Under the pieces are notes generated by a model. It searched no databases and was not told the origin of the DNA. It saw only the letters and a list, made by a program, of their open reading frames with translations. Source: Epiperipatus broadwayi (Eukaryota; Onychophora; Udeonychophora; Euonychophora; Peripatidae). Taken from it: a DNA stretch of 64,000 nt. The stretch covers positions 928,001 through 992,000 of the forward strand of contig JAQFVV010000017.1 in NCBI GenBank assembly GCA_028023455.1, read 5' to 3'. The position numbers and the translations under genes are program-made. Shown one piece after another: positions 1 through 10,882 of this stretch. Position 1 is the first letter of the stretch. Each line of letters opens with the position of its first letter.

Positions 1-185
1 AGATATCATAACTCAGCTTTATATATTCATGAACTGAATATGTCATAAAATACTATTTGACAATGCAAATGTCACCTTTTATGAAAAAACGAATTAAAAA
101 AGTCAGACAAATTCTGGTGATAATCTGCTTAAATCTGAGGCAGTTAATCTCATGAAAACCTCCTTTGAAATTGATATATTTATAT
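1..185 (+). repeat. Partial copy of foldback element (half arm)
   Basis: The first ~170 bases align base for base, with scattered differences, to the right arm of the inverted-repeat element at 35905-36290, starting with the shared agatatcataactca. Here the 197-bp retroposon that interrupts the other copy is absent. The copy is cut by the window edge, so the other arm, if present, lies to the left. No coding capacity. Confidence 0.8.
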
Positions 186-429
186 AAAAGGGTAAGTAAA
201 AAAAGAAATGTTACAATATAATTTGAAGTATCGGAAATGAGAAAATTTTAAAAGGCACATTGAATTTTAAAGAAAAGAAAAGCACTCCAGAAGAAAAGAT
301 AAGAAATAAGAATTTGGGGGGGGGGGGGTGACTTAGGGAAATGAGAATAAATGTATAGTGGTGTTTGTATAAATTAAAAATAATTAATTACAAGTTATAT
401 GCTAAGTATTTTCTTGTGTGCGGAGGGAG

Positions 430-900
430 GATTAGATTTTGCCATGAGAGAGTCTTGTCACAAGAACATTTAAGAATGGCAATTTTTCTTCTTGTTCTGA
501 CTCTACTGTGAATTTAATTGAAGGGGATATGTTGTTGACATGCTTTTAGAAAGTTTGTAGTAGTGCTTTACCATGTGACCATACAACAAATGCATCATCT
601 ACATTACATAGTGAAGCTAAACTTTAGGTCAGTATGGAGTAGTTTTTATGGTTATGGTTTCTTCCATGTAAATATTGCTAATCCAGGTTGACAATGATGA
701 GCCCATAGGCATTTCTTGATTTTGTTGGAAGAAGTCTGTGTTGTAGTGAAAGTAGCTTGTAGTTATGCAGAATGTTAATAAGTTCCATTATACTATCACT
801 AGGAAGGATTGTTCTGGTTTCTAAGCTATTATCATCATTTAATCTTTTTCTCATGCTTCTTCACATGGTACATTTGTGAATAAACTTTCCACATCAAATT
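430..900 (-). pseudogene. Penelope-like element reverse transcriptase relic
   Basis: Read on the minus strand with several frame changes, this stretch gives blocks typical of Penelope-like element reverse transcriptase. They are FDVESLFTNVPCEEA (top, near 898), then a run around IPMGSSLSTWISNIYMEE, then VDDAFVVWSHGKALLQTF, then SIKFTVESEQEEKLPFLNVL near 440. The VDD replaces the usual catalytic Y-x-D-D with its first residues mutated. Stops and frameshifts make it non-functional. It lies just upstream of the first recognised host exon in antisense orientation. A GIY-YIG relic of the same element class occurs at 49360-49455. Family assignment is by motif recall, without a search. Confidence 0.75.
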
Positions 901-1226
901 AAATTTTTATTGAATGTTTTGTCCATGTAAAAAGCAAAATTAGTGTTGTCTTTCATTTATTTACATTGGAAGTTTTTATAACTGAATGCCATTCATGTTA
1001 TTATCATGTGAGACTGGCTATTGTAATTGTACATCTAATTAATGCATTCTTTACATCATTTAATTCAGTTGTATTTAATAAGTTTTATCTATTTGCATCA
1101 TCTATTCTGAGTGATGCAATTTTTTGTTGTGAGTTCTTTTTTTTTTAATTAATATTTTGAGGTATTATATATACACTATTGTAACAAATAATTAATTTAT
1201 TGGCATCTTAATTTTTATTATTATAG

Positions 1227-1296
1227 TTGTTTGAATCTTTGTTGAGTGATATTGCAAGCCCAGAAATTCCAGCCATTTTTCAAGAATTTTTATTAG
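1227..1296 (+). CDS. Unidentified host gene, internal exon A
   Basis: A 70-base exon preceded by a T-rich tract ending in TTATAG and followed by the donor GTATGT. It reads without a stop as 23 codons plus one base, beginning LFESLLSDIASPEIPAIF. The one leftover base joins exactly with the two-base start of the next exon (4788-4885) to make a glycine codon. Amphipathic, probably helical; no recognisable motif. It is the first exon I can support; earlier exons must lie upstream because it has no start codon. The exon is intact and has no CpG or repeat similarity. Protein family unknown. Confidence 0.75.
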
Positions 1297-1340
1297 GTAT
1301 GTAATGAATAAATGCCTAGACTTCTCTTACATGAATTGTA
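1297..1340. other. Intron 1 start
   Basis: Intron sequence between the donor at 1297 and the foldback element that begins about 1341. Nothing else is seen. Confidence 0.6.
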
Positions 1341-2320
1341 ATATATGTTAAGTGTGCTGGAATGCACTAATAGAGAAGTTAAGCAGAATAAAAATATGAT
1401 AACTTAATGCTTCGAGGTCTTATTGGGTCTTCATGTTCATAGCAGAATTAGAGTAGCAAAATGGTAGAATATACATATAGGCAGATGATTTTCAAATTTA
1501 TGTAAATTATAGTTTAGAGTGTCCATTTTTAGGAGAGGTGGAAGCATGATTTTTTTATGGTTTATAGTGTTTGTGTTATTAGTTATATACTATGTTTCCC
1601 TAATTTTATGTTTTGCATTATTTTTTCCTATATATTCTATTGCAAACTAAACTCGTACCTCCCAATGACAATAGAACATGACTCCTCCTGCCGTACATTC
1701 TCACATTAACAAAAACTTGTAATAAAACTTTTCCCCCAACATTTTGGCTAAGTTTCTATACCTCCCTGCCAACCTCTAGACTAATTAATAATTCCCAAGG
1801 ATAGATTCAAATCTGAACTAATCTCTAAAACTGTATTAGAATTAAATGCTCCCAAACTGTTTTGATGCAAAGCAACATTTCTAAGGAAGAATCTCTGGCA
1901 TCCATTCACATTTCACAACATCAATACTTATATAAAAGAGCATCTGACAAGTCAGAATACAGCTATATCTTTCATAAACATCAGAAAACAACAAGACATA
2001 TATTTAAACATGTAAGCTGCAATAGAATATATAGAAAGAAACGACAGGAAACATAAAAATTAGGGAAGCATGGTATATAGCTAACAACACCAATACTATA
2101 AATTTGCAAAGAATCATGCTTCCTTCTCACCAAAAAGTGGATGTTCTAAACTATAATTTACATAAATTTGAATACCATCCGCTTATATATATTGACCATT
2201 TTTCTATTCTGATTCTGCTATGAATGTGGGAACACAATACACCCTCAAAAGCGCTAAGCCATCATATTTTTACGCTGCTTAGCTTCTCTATTGCTGAATT
2301 CCAGCCTGCTTAACATATAT
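1341..2320. repeat. Long foldback element in intron 1
   Basis: Two arms of about 300 bases in opposite orientation: 1341-1650 and 2015-2320. The outer ends are atatatgttaag and its complement cttaacatatat-like sequence at 2309-2320. Along the arms the match is roughly 80 percent by eye, including the complementary pair tttatgtaaattatagttta (1498-1517) and taaactataatttacataaa (2147-2166). The 360-base centre (1651-2014) is unpaired and has no convincing gene. It could fold into one giant hairpin. Likely a non-autonomous DNA transposon or two copies inserted head to head. Confidence 0.8.
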
Positions 2321-3412
2321 GGTTTTATTACTATTATTTGCAGCATTATTACTGTGCATTATGAAATTATATGTCTAAATTATATTATTACAAAATCAGA
2401 ATTGGTATGTGAATTTGAAGTAAGTTATCATGATAGATATTAAGAAAAATTTGATTATCTGTAGTAATAATTTAACATTGCCTTTTTATCTCTTAATATA
2501 ATACAGTGATCTTTTATTTACAATGACCTTACATTTTCTCAATGTGTATCCTTTAATTTATATATTGTATTTGGTTTTGTGATTCACCATATATCTTGAA
2601 GAGAAATAAAATTAAAGAATTTTTTTTATAAACATAACTAAATATAACCTATTAAAAATTATAGGCAAAATAACATTTTAGGTCATATTTTTATAGCAAT
2701 AATATTAATATAATTTATTATTTTTTTTATGTCATAAAGTGTTCATTATAAATGTTCGTTTAGATCAAATCTTCCAGTCGACTTTGCCAGATTTTAATTT
2801 GGAAAATAGTATAGATAATTCAGTTACAATGGTTAGACTGTTTAATCTTTTGTTGCAGTCTATTCAGTGGATGTTTCCTATATATCACTGTGTATATGTA
2901 TGAAACTTTGGTTGTTGTATTACATGTAACAATTTTTTATATATTATTGTATTAATATTTTTATATATTGTACATGATTAATATTTTTTTTTCTTCTTGT
3001 GTAGCTATTTTCTATATTTATAATTTATTGTTTTGCATTAATCTTTGTAAATTTAATCACTGTGTGTTTCGCATATTAATGAATGTATATATATTCATTT
3101 CTTTTTTTTGGGGGGGGGGGTATTATTTTGTAATTTAATGACTCATAATTTCTTGCATGAGTCTCTTGTTTGGAGTTATTTCTTTTATATTATATATATT
3201 GTTTAATAAATAAATAAATATAAAAAAACAATAATTATGGTTACTACTAAGAAATTTTTATTAATCATAATAATGATTACATTTTTGATTATAATTGGAT
3301 TTCACAGTAATTATATTGTTGAAAGATAAATTATGATACTTTATAAAGATATATGAAACATTTTACAATTAAAAGAATATTTTTAGTTTTAAGATATTAA
3401 AATTAAAGTGGC
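2321..3412. other. AT-rich intron 1 segment
   Basis: Mainly low-complexity A+T sequence with an 11-base G run at 3110-3120. I see no exon, ORF or clear mobile element. Confidence 0.5.
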
Positions 3413-3470
3413 TCTGAAGAAGACTGCAAGACAGTCGAAACATAAGATTGTATGTAGGGTATATATAAAC
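3413..3470 (+). repeat. Retroelement-tail motif with hammerhead-like core
   Basis: Contains CTGAAGA, a 5-bp inverted repeat GACTG/CAGTC, then GAAAC, then a 4-bp CATA/TATG hairpin followed by TA. This is the order of a hammerhead ribozyme core (box CTGANGA, stem II, GAAA, stem III, cleavage triplet). One extra A precedes stem II and stem I is weak. Penelope-like elements are known to carry such motifs. It may simply be the conserved tail of a dead element. Confidence 0.4.
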
Positions 3471-4787
3471 AATAAAAAAAAATTTTGCTAAAAAGTTTTC
3501 AAAGTAGGGTGGATAAATTGTGTTTTTTTTTTTTAAAAAAAAGAACAAATTATGGATTACCAGTTTAGCATTTTTATATATATTACAAAAAGAAAGAAAA
3601 GAAAAAAATTAAATGTTTGAAAAATATATGGATATATTACTTTATATGTTTAAATTCAGTGATTACGATGCTGATGGTAGAGATACCAAATTATATCACT
3701 GCAAAAATGTCATGTCAGCAGGTGCAAGAGCCTGATCTCTGAGTTTAATTTTCCTGAAGTAACTGTGAAAAAGAGATAATGTCTTTCAAGATGTTGGATT
3801 AAAACAGAAATGGCATCTCAGAAACCACAAAATGAAAAGTAAAAATGTAGTTACTCAAATGTTAGAAAATAGACCTTTGTTTATGCCATTTATTGATATA
3901 GAAAGGGAGAGGATTAGTGATTTGGTGATTGTGTTAGTAAGGATATGATAAATTGATAGAGTTGAACACTAAACTATAAAATTATTTAATAGTTTTTGTT
4001 CTCTGCGACACCAAATTTCATCTAGATTAGCATTTAACAGCCAATTAGATAAAAACCTATTAGTAGAGAGTAGTCCTACACCATTATAATTAGGAAGTTC
4101 AGGAACCTTGGCTCAAAGTAGCCAACATTAATATTTTTTTAATTATATTTTTATTGGAAACAGTAAGTAATTACTGGGGGCTGTTAAGGTATGTTATAGC
4201 TTTCCAGTTTTGTATACATCATTTCAAAAAAAAACAAAAAACAAATTGAAGCAAAGATTTAATGGTCACTTTATTTTGGAATAGAAATTTGATTTAAAAT
4301 AATTTCATTTTTATTTCTTTCTTTATTTTTAATTTAAAATAAATATACTATTTGTTTCCATTCATCATGAACCGAATTCTGCAAGATGACAGCAAGTTGC
4401 ATAATTTTAATAGAAGATCTTTGGCTGATAAAAATATATAATTTTAGGTTGCATGAAAATGGTTATTATTCAGAATAAAAATGAAACTACAATTTATATA
4501 GTGTTCATTGAATTTCTTAATTTTATTTTAAATATAATATACATATCATAATGCAGTATAATAATTGACATTCCGGAGAGAAAGTTTAGTCTAAATAAAA
4601 TGAATTAAACAGATAAAAAAAATATTTTGTAATATTCCATAAAAAGTGTAATTTATTAAGGATCATTAATTTTTAAAGATTATGGTCATTAAAAAGGTAT
4701 ATTTTTCTCACAGAATGTTTCGAAAAATTATTTATTAATGTATAATTATCTAATGTAATTAACAAAATTTAGTTTATTTTTTTATAG
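3471..4787. other. Intron 1 remainder
   Basis: AT-rich sequence with poly-A and poly-T tracts up to the acceptor TTTTTTTATAG at 4777-4787. No gene or repeat copy recognised. Confidence 0.5.
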
Positions 4788-4885
4788 GCTCTACCTTTTT
4801 AGCTTTTAAACGGCATGTTGAAAAAGAAATTCTGCATTTTATACCTTTATCACTCAAACCGCCTCGTGATCGTCAAGTAGAAAAG
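4788..4885 (+). CDS. Unidentified host gene, exon B
   Basis: A 98-base exon with acceptor TTTTTTTATAG and donor GTATAG. The first two bases complete the split glycine codon from exon A; then 32 codons run GSTFLAFKRHVEKEILHF to PPRDRQVEK and end in phase 0. Basic and helical in the first half, with a proline-rich turn before the end. The phase agreement across 3.5 kb of intron is strong evidence for real splicing. The function is not recognised. Confidence 0.85.
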
Positions 4886-5217
4886 GTATAGTGATATTGT
4901 AGGATTCTTAAATTTGCTTTATATATTTATTAATATTAAAATCATTGATTTATTCTTTTACATATTTGCATATACACCTGTATATAAACCAATATACCCA
5001 ACAACAAAGTTCGAAATTTACAAATCAAATTTTCAAAAAGTCATTTAAATAAACTAGCAAATAAAATCTCTTTCTTATATCAATGTTCAGTCTGTCAGAT
5101 AAAAATTATCAACATTGCATATTTGATGATTTATGTATGGGCTTGTAAAAATTGTTAGAACACTCACATATCTATAATAAAAAAAAAACATAGATAATTA
5201 CTATATTTGACATAGAA
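4886..5217. other. Start of intron 2
   Basis: Low-complexity A+T intron sequence up to the hAT element. The last eight bases, ACATAGAA at 5210-5217, are the left copy of its target duplication. Confidence 0.6.
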
Positions 5218-6324
5218 CAGTGATTCCCAATTACTGGTATGCAGGCTGGTATGCAGATGCCAAGTTATCAGTATGCAACAAGTAAAATAATAAATTATAT
5301 TATGTATAATATTTAATTATTTTTTTAAAACATATTTATTTTAAAAAAAATATCACAAAAATATAATTGGTTAATTTTTTATGGCAACAATTTTTTTTTA
5401 GTCAAAAGTAAAACAATGTAAAAGTTTGAAAAATAGTAATTATTTGTGAATTTGCAAAAGGGTCTTTTATAGATCTCATTAGTGATGCTGGATTGAAATT
5501 GAAATCTCAGAGTATCTGCTTATTTTCATTTTGGCTGTCCGGAACTCTCTGAACAAGCATTAAAATTTTAAATGCCATTCAGTACCACATACCTGCATGA
5601 GAGTGGATTTTCTGCTATGATTGTGATAAAAAACAAAGGTACTTATCTTATAGCTAAAGACACCGTTCTATGGCGCGGTTTTCGCGCCAAAACACATAAA
5701 AATGCTGTTTCCGTGGCCAACACGTTCGAACCCACATTTATCTATAATACAACTTTTTTTGTTGTGCTACAGAATGCAGGCCGCTATGTCACGTTGCAGT
5801 ACAGCATGTATGTCACATCAGAGCAATTACAGTTTCCGAATTCGCACAGTTTATAAAATAGTTACGGCTTGATGAGAGAGTTTGTATTTGAATTGGATGG
5901 AAATGTTGTTTTCATTGGATTTTTTTTTATTTTAAAGTATTGAAATGTTCAGATTTTTTAAAGTAATAATTCTAAGACTTTTTACAACGTACTGTATTGA
6001 AGTTTTAATTGGGAAAATGTTAAATATCTATGTTTTTAGTGAGTTGCAATTACATAACGCGTCAAGTAATGTGCTGTTCGTAACATTCCACGAGACAAAC
6101 AAGAGCGGTACCAAAAAAATATACAGTAAGAAAAGTATAAATATACATGATTTTTTGTAAATTTCATAAAAAGCAAATATTATAAACATGTTTAATAAGT
6201 AAAGAAGACATGTATATGTGTTTGTTGTTGTTTAAAAAAGTTTGAGTTTCTTTATGTTGTCCGAGTACGGTTACGATTTTGATTTTTTTGATTTAGCATA
6301 CAAACAACAGAACATTAACTATAA

Positions 6325-6388
6325 AACTAAACCTAATCCTAAAACTAACCCTAAACCTAACCCTAAAACTAACCCTAAACCTAACCGT
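6325..6388. repeat. Interstitial telomere-like repeat
   Basis: About ten degenerate units of CCTAAA/CCCTAAAAC in a row, with a higher-order period near 24 bases. This resembles the TTAGGG telomere repeat read on its C-rich strand. It lies in the middle of the nested TIR element, so it moved with the element or arose inside it, and it does not mark a chromosome end. Confidence 0.8.
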
Positions 6389-6469
6389 AACAACTTTTAC
6401 TTTTTGTTGTCATTCTATTTGAAGTAAAAAATATCCGTAATATCTCTTTTTACTTAAACAACAACAAAA

Positions 6470-6612
6470 AAAATAGTTGTAACACAAGTAAAAAAATATC
6501 CGATAGAAAATTGATAAAAAAAAAGCCGTAGCACAAGTAAAAAAATATCCGATAGAAAATTTATAAAAAAAAGCCGTAACACAATTAAAAATATATACGA
6601 TAGAAAAACACG
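6470..6612. repeat. ~50-bp tandem repeat, three copies
   Basis: Three consecutive units share the order AACACAAGTAAAAAAATATC, CGATAGAAAA, then an A-rich run ending GCCGTA. Part of the nested TIR element's interior. Confidence 0.85.
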
Positions 6613-7332
6613 AATCAAATTGTAATTTGTTGATTTTATTTTACATTTATTATTGTCATTAAATTGTATACGTTAATAAAAAATAATATTTATAAAACAT
6701 GATTTTGTTTTGTTTTTATTTTCGCATTACAAAAAAGCACAGCAAAATTATTATAATCAACGGCCCAGGAATGGTCATATTTTATAGTTTTAGCGTGAAA
6801 ATGGCACCATCCAACGGCATCTTTATCTATAAGACAAGCACCAAAACAAATGTAGAAATTTGCTCAATATTGAGTCAGATCTTCACTTTAAGCTGATATT
6901 TCTGATATTGTTAAAAATAAACAAGTGCAAATCTCATACTAATTTAAATAATTTGTCACTACCCAAAGAATATTAATCAATTACATTTTTGTGATATTTA
7001 TGTTCAAAAATATTTTTCATTTTCTATATTTTTATATTGTATAATTTTTATTTTGTGATATGTTCAAATTTTTTCTTTAATTTTTCATATTTTTACATTG
7101 TATAATTATGCTTAAAGTATATCTCTCAGTAAATGTGTTGCAATCTTTTATATTTATATATATGTTGTAAAATGCTATGATGCCTAAATAAATAAAAAAA
7201 AACAAATACATAGTCTGTATTACATTCTATCATGTACAAATATGAAAATTTGTTAACTACCGGTACACCATCCTCTTGCCTAAGAATCACGGGTGCTTTA
7301 TCCCAAAAAGGTTGGGAACCATTGACATAGAA

Positions 7333-9687
7333 TATTGGACACATTTACATGGGAATTGGAAAAAGGTTTTACAAATAGAAAAATACAGTTTTTATATGAA
7401 ATTAACAATGTTAAATATTAATATTCAGTTAAATAATAATGTTCTTAATGGTTTTTGGTTAGATGTTGTTTAAATAACTACTATCTTGTGTGCTGTTTCA
7501 TTCATTCCATTAGTAAATAATGAATTCAATTTATAAACGTCATCATTTACGTTAACAATAACCGATTGCACTTTAACTGCTCCAAATTAATTATACTATG
7601 TTATATTTTATACACAGATCGTATTTAATAATAGTTAAGCTTTATAAGTGGTTGAAAAGCTAAAAAAACTAAAAGTTAAAGATTGTTCCAAAGACGCAAT
7701 TTAGTTTTTTATTAGTAGAATTTTTTTTTTGATACGTGCAATGAAAGTTATTTGTGTTGTTATTATATATTTAATTTAATTAAAGTTAAAATTGGAAAGA
7801 ATGTAAGTGCATACAGATTGTTTATGCAGATGAATAAAAGAAAGACATTACGCTAATTAAACATGCCGGAAATATTCTTTAAAAAGTAGACTTTGTAACT
7901 AAAAAATAATAATAATAGTACAAGATTACAAAACTTGCCTTATGAAAAAACAAATGATAAGGATATATGCATAGAAATATGAAAACTGGTCGAGACTATA
8001 ACAAGAAGAAAAGAGTTTCAAGCAGGTTCTTGTCTGTTTTTTTTTTTTTTTTTTTGGCTGGTTCTGGATTGTGAAATATCCAGGACCACTCTATGCTGAA
8101 CTAATTTATCATGCAGAGGGTAAATCGGAGCATTTGCTGACACCTTTCATTGTAAAGAGGGCACTCCAAAAAGCTTTTGAGTCCAGTCTTACTACAGACC
8201 AGGAACATAAAAATGTCTGCAGAAATCAAAGTTTTAATTTACCATGAGCTCTTCCAACTTAAGAAATACATATATGCTACAATCTACATAAATTCACAAA
8301 ACTTACGTATAAGCTACTATTATTCATACCTTGATTTTTGACTAATTAAATGTTTGCAAACTAACCTAAACTATAAGCTTATGACATACTACCAATAGAG
8401 ACATTCGCTATATTATTCAAGGAACTTTCAATTACAGCCTTGAAGAAGAACCTTATAAAAAAAGTGAACATTAATTGTTAAATTGTTTTAATTATTTAAC
8501 CTAACTATCTGGATGGGCAATTGTATGTTCTTTCCAGTTCATTAATAATTTATCATTTAATTATTTTAAATTGTATTATATATCAACTTTTCATTGTACA
8601 TTATTAATTTTAGGTTATTTATATTTTATTATACAAAAGATTATTTTAAGAAATGTATAATTACCTATGCCAACATGTTCATTTTAATCTACGAATGCTG
8701 GAGACAATTCTATAACAATAATTTACAAGGAAACATAATTCCTGATCTTTTTAGTTATTTGCTTCTTAATTTATGATATGTGATGCGATGAATATCAGTG
8801 GGTTTACAATCCTGGCGCCCTTTTAAATAAATATAAAACATTCTACTGGCCATGAAAGTCATAATAATAAATAAAATATTAGGTCAGTTAATAAGGAAAA
8901 ATAACTATCTTCTTGAAATGTCTGAATTGAAACGTCTGAATTCATACATGAGTGGAATATTCTTTTTCTATAGTTTCATTAACTTGCACTTGGTAGTGCA
9001 TGAAATAGAAGGCCTAAACCGATCATGAACGTTATACTATACTATGTTATATTTTATACACAGATAATATTTAATAGTTAAGCGTTATAAGCAGTTTATT
9101 ATATAAAATATTTAATTACCTGAATTGGCAATCATTTTTTCTAAAACTCAGTTGATACATTTTCTTACAAAAGTTTTAACAAACTTTTGAAAATTATTAT
9201 TATCAGTTAAGGATCCGAAATATTGCTTTAAAATCCACCATTATGAGATATTGTCCCTTCTCTGCATGAGAATAATAGCTATTATTTGGTCTTATTATTA
9301 TTTTATAATATATCGTATTGGAACAAAAAGTTTTAATAAATTGCTTATGCAACTGACATGGCATATAGAGTTCTTGATATTTGAACTTATAATCTTGTCA
9401 CTTGCGCTCTATTTATTGATTTTCAAAATATTTTTTTCTTTATTAAAAATATGTTTAGTGATCATGGTTTTTATTCTGACTTTATTATTAATTAAAGTAT
9501 GACATATTTAAAAACACTTTAAATATATATATATATTGTAAATGCATATTACTTATGGTTCATACTATCTGTGAATTTCAGTATACAGGAGGACTATTGT
9601 ATTTAAATATTTTTCCCCCAAATTTGCAAGAATAATTTAGTAATAATTATATTATTTTGTAATATTATCTGGCGTAAAATAAGTATC
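7333..9687. other. Intron 2 middle, no gene seen
   Basis: AT-rich sequence with a 19-base T run near 8036-8055. A short SINE-tail-like stretch lies at 8805-8830 (ggcgccctttt). The open frames at 8594-8776 and 9251-9502 are A+T-driven with no coding bias I can recognise. Confidence 0.45.
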
Positions 9688-9809
9688 TAATTCTACCAAA
9701 CTTGAAGTGTTCAAGTTAATATGAAAAGGTTTTCAGATATTAAGACTTTTTTAATAATTTTATTTTACCTTTTCATATTAACTTGAACAGTACAAGTTTG
9801 GTAGAATTA
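9688..9809. repeat. Small hairpin element (MITE-like)
   Basis: Arms 9688-9729 and 9768-9809 are inverted copies: TAATTCTACCAAACTTG left and its complement CAAGTTTGGTAGAATTA right. They continue through TTCAAGTTAATATGAAAAGG. The loop is about 38 bases. A single short palindromic insertion. Confidence 0.85.
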
Positions 9810-10386
9810 CATAATTGTATGAAAAGTGTATATACTATTGAAAATAAATATATGTATATCCAAAATAAAGTAGATTTTCCAGAATTACTTACAAGATAAC
9901 ATAAAGTAAATTACTACAACTTTTTATCTGCCAAAATCAACCTATTTACTTCTTACAGAATATTTGCTTCGGATTTGCAATATTTCCATAAATTGTTGCC
10001 TTAATAATGGTTACTGTAGAAGCTTTCTTAAACCAGATTCCAAAAATTATCAACACTCTTTAAAGAAATCAACTAAGTTCACGGGAAGCCATATTGAAAA
10101 ATTAAACTATGAGAAATGAATTTCTTAGTTTATATTTGGAGAGGGAGGGTAATAAAAATAAAAATTATATTAATGGCTTTTTTATTTAATGATCAAAAAA
10201 TATTGTTTATTAAGACATATAATAATAATATGATTGCCCATTTATAAATAATAATAGGAATAATTGTTGTTATGGTTATTATTGTTATGTGTAAGAGTTT
10301 AGAAAATACTATTATCAGATGCCATAAACCAAAACTCAAAATCAACTTAATTTTTTTATACTCATGCATATAATATCCCTTTATAG
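9810..10386. other. End of intron 2
   Basis: Low-complexity A+T sequence up to the acceptor TTTATAG at 10380-10386. No further element recognised. Confidence 0.5.
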
Positions 10387-10602
10387 AATTCAAAAGAAGA
10401 AAAAATTGCCAGAATTACTTATCAAGAGCTCACCAATGTCCCATTAACTGTAACACCACCTCAAGTAAGATTCTTACCTTATAAGGAAACAGATATGTGG
10501 ACTCTTCTTGCAAAATATCTGAGCTGGATTACAGAAAAGAAACCTGTTCGTTTTTGTTTGTCATCTGTTCAAGAAAAATTACTTCAAGAAAATTTATCAG
10601 AA
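10387..10602 (+). CDS. Unidentified host gene, exon C (largest)
   Basis: A 216-base exon, exactly 72 codons in phase 0 on both sides, with acceptor TTTATAG and the strong donor GTAAGT. It begins NSKEEKIARITYQELTNV, has a proline/valine turn (VTPPQVRF), then the tryptophan-rich segment PYKETDMWTLLAKYLSWI, and ends in a charged helix SVQEKLLQENLSE. It is the most distinctive piece for a homology search. No catalytic motif, signal peptide or membrane segment is visible, so a structural or adaptor role is possible but unproven. Confidence 0.88.
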
Positions 10603-10882
10603 GTAAGTATTAAATTTATTCATAAATTTTTATTATAACTGTTTAAATTTCAATTCGTTTTTTTCTTTGTCATCTTTTTTTTTAATTGAACTGAAAGCTG
10701 ATTAATGTTTTGCCAATAGTTGTTTTAGTTGTTTTAGTTAATTTAAATTAAGAAAACCAAGATTATTTTTTTAAATAATTTAGAAATGGATTACTTTTTT
10801 TAAAGGAATTAGATTTCTGATATGTATTTAAAAAAGAAAAATTAAGATTATTTGTTTCCCAAAGTTATTATATATATATATA
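10603..10882. other. Start of intron 3
   Basis: A+T-rich intron with poly-T runs; ends in a TA microsatellite at 10870-10883 that abuts the palindromic element. Confidence 0.6.

Larger units (their letters stand above)
5638..6842. mobile_element. Nested TIR element inside the hAT relic
   Basis: A 1205-bp insertion flanked by perfect 8-bp repeats AAAACAAA (5630-5637 and 6843-6850). Terminal inverted repeats of about 85 bp begin GGTACTTATCTTATAG on the left; the right end complements this with a few changes. Deleting it with one target copy rejoins the hAT frame as VIKNK-CRN, the usual K-x-R-N of this family, so the borders are secure. The interior holds short ORFs of doubtful meaning (5945-6160, for example), a telomere-like tract and a ~50-bp tandem repeat. 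An 8-bp duplication fits hAT, P or Merlin superfamilies; I cannot choose. No transposase seen. Confidence 0.85.
5218..7324 (+). mobile_element. hAT transposon relic, GTF2IRD2/ZBED-related or FAM200-like
   Basis: The element is bounded by perfect 8-bp direct repeats ACATAGAA at 5210-5217 and 7325-7332, the target-site length of hAT transposons. Its ends are CAGTGATTCCCAA on the left and the complement CAATGGTTCCCAA on the right. A transposase C-terminal remnant lies at 5548-5637: SEQALKF, a stop, then MPFSTTYLHESGFSAM and VIKNK. This matches the hAT dimerisation block (usually Y-L-C-E-x-G-F-S). The rest of the block resumes after the nested element, at 6851 onward. Everything N-terminal is missing. 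The copy is dead and sits in intron 2 of the host gene. Confidence 0.88.

Noticed and set aside
5572-5856. 94-codon frame as a single gene
   Set aside because: Its first 22 codons are hAT transposase and the rest is the inverted end of a nested element, so the frame is a chance fusion.
6325-6388. True chromosome end or telomere fusion
   Set aside because: The tract is short, degenerate and lies inside a mapped transposon with target duplications.
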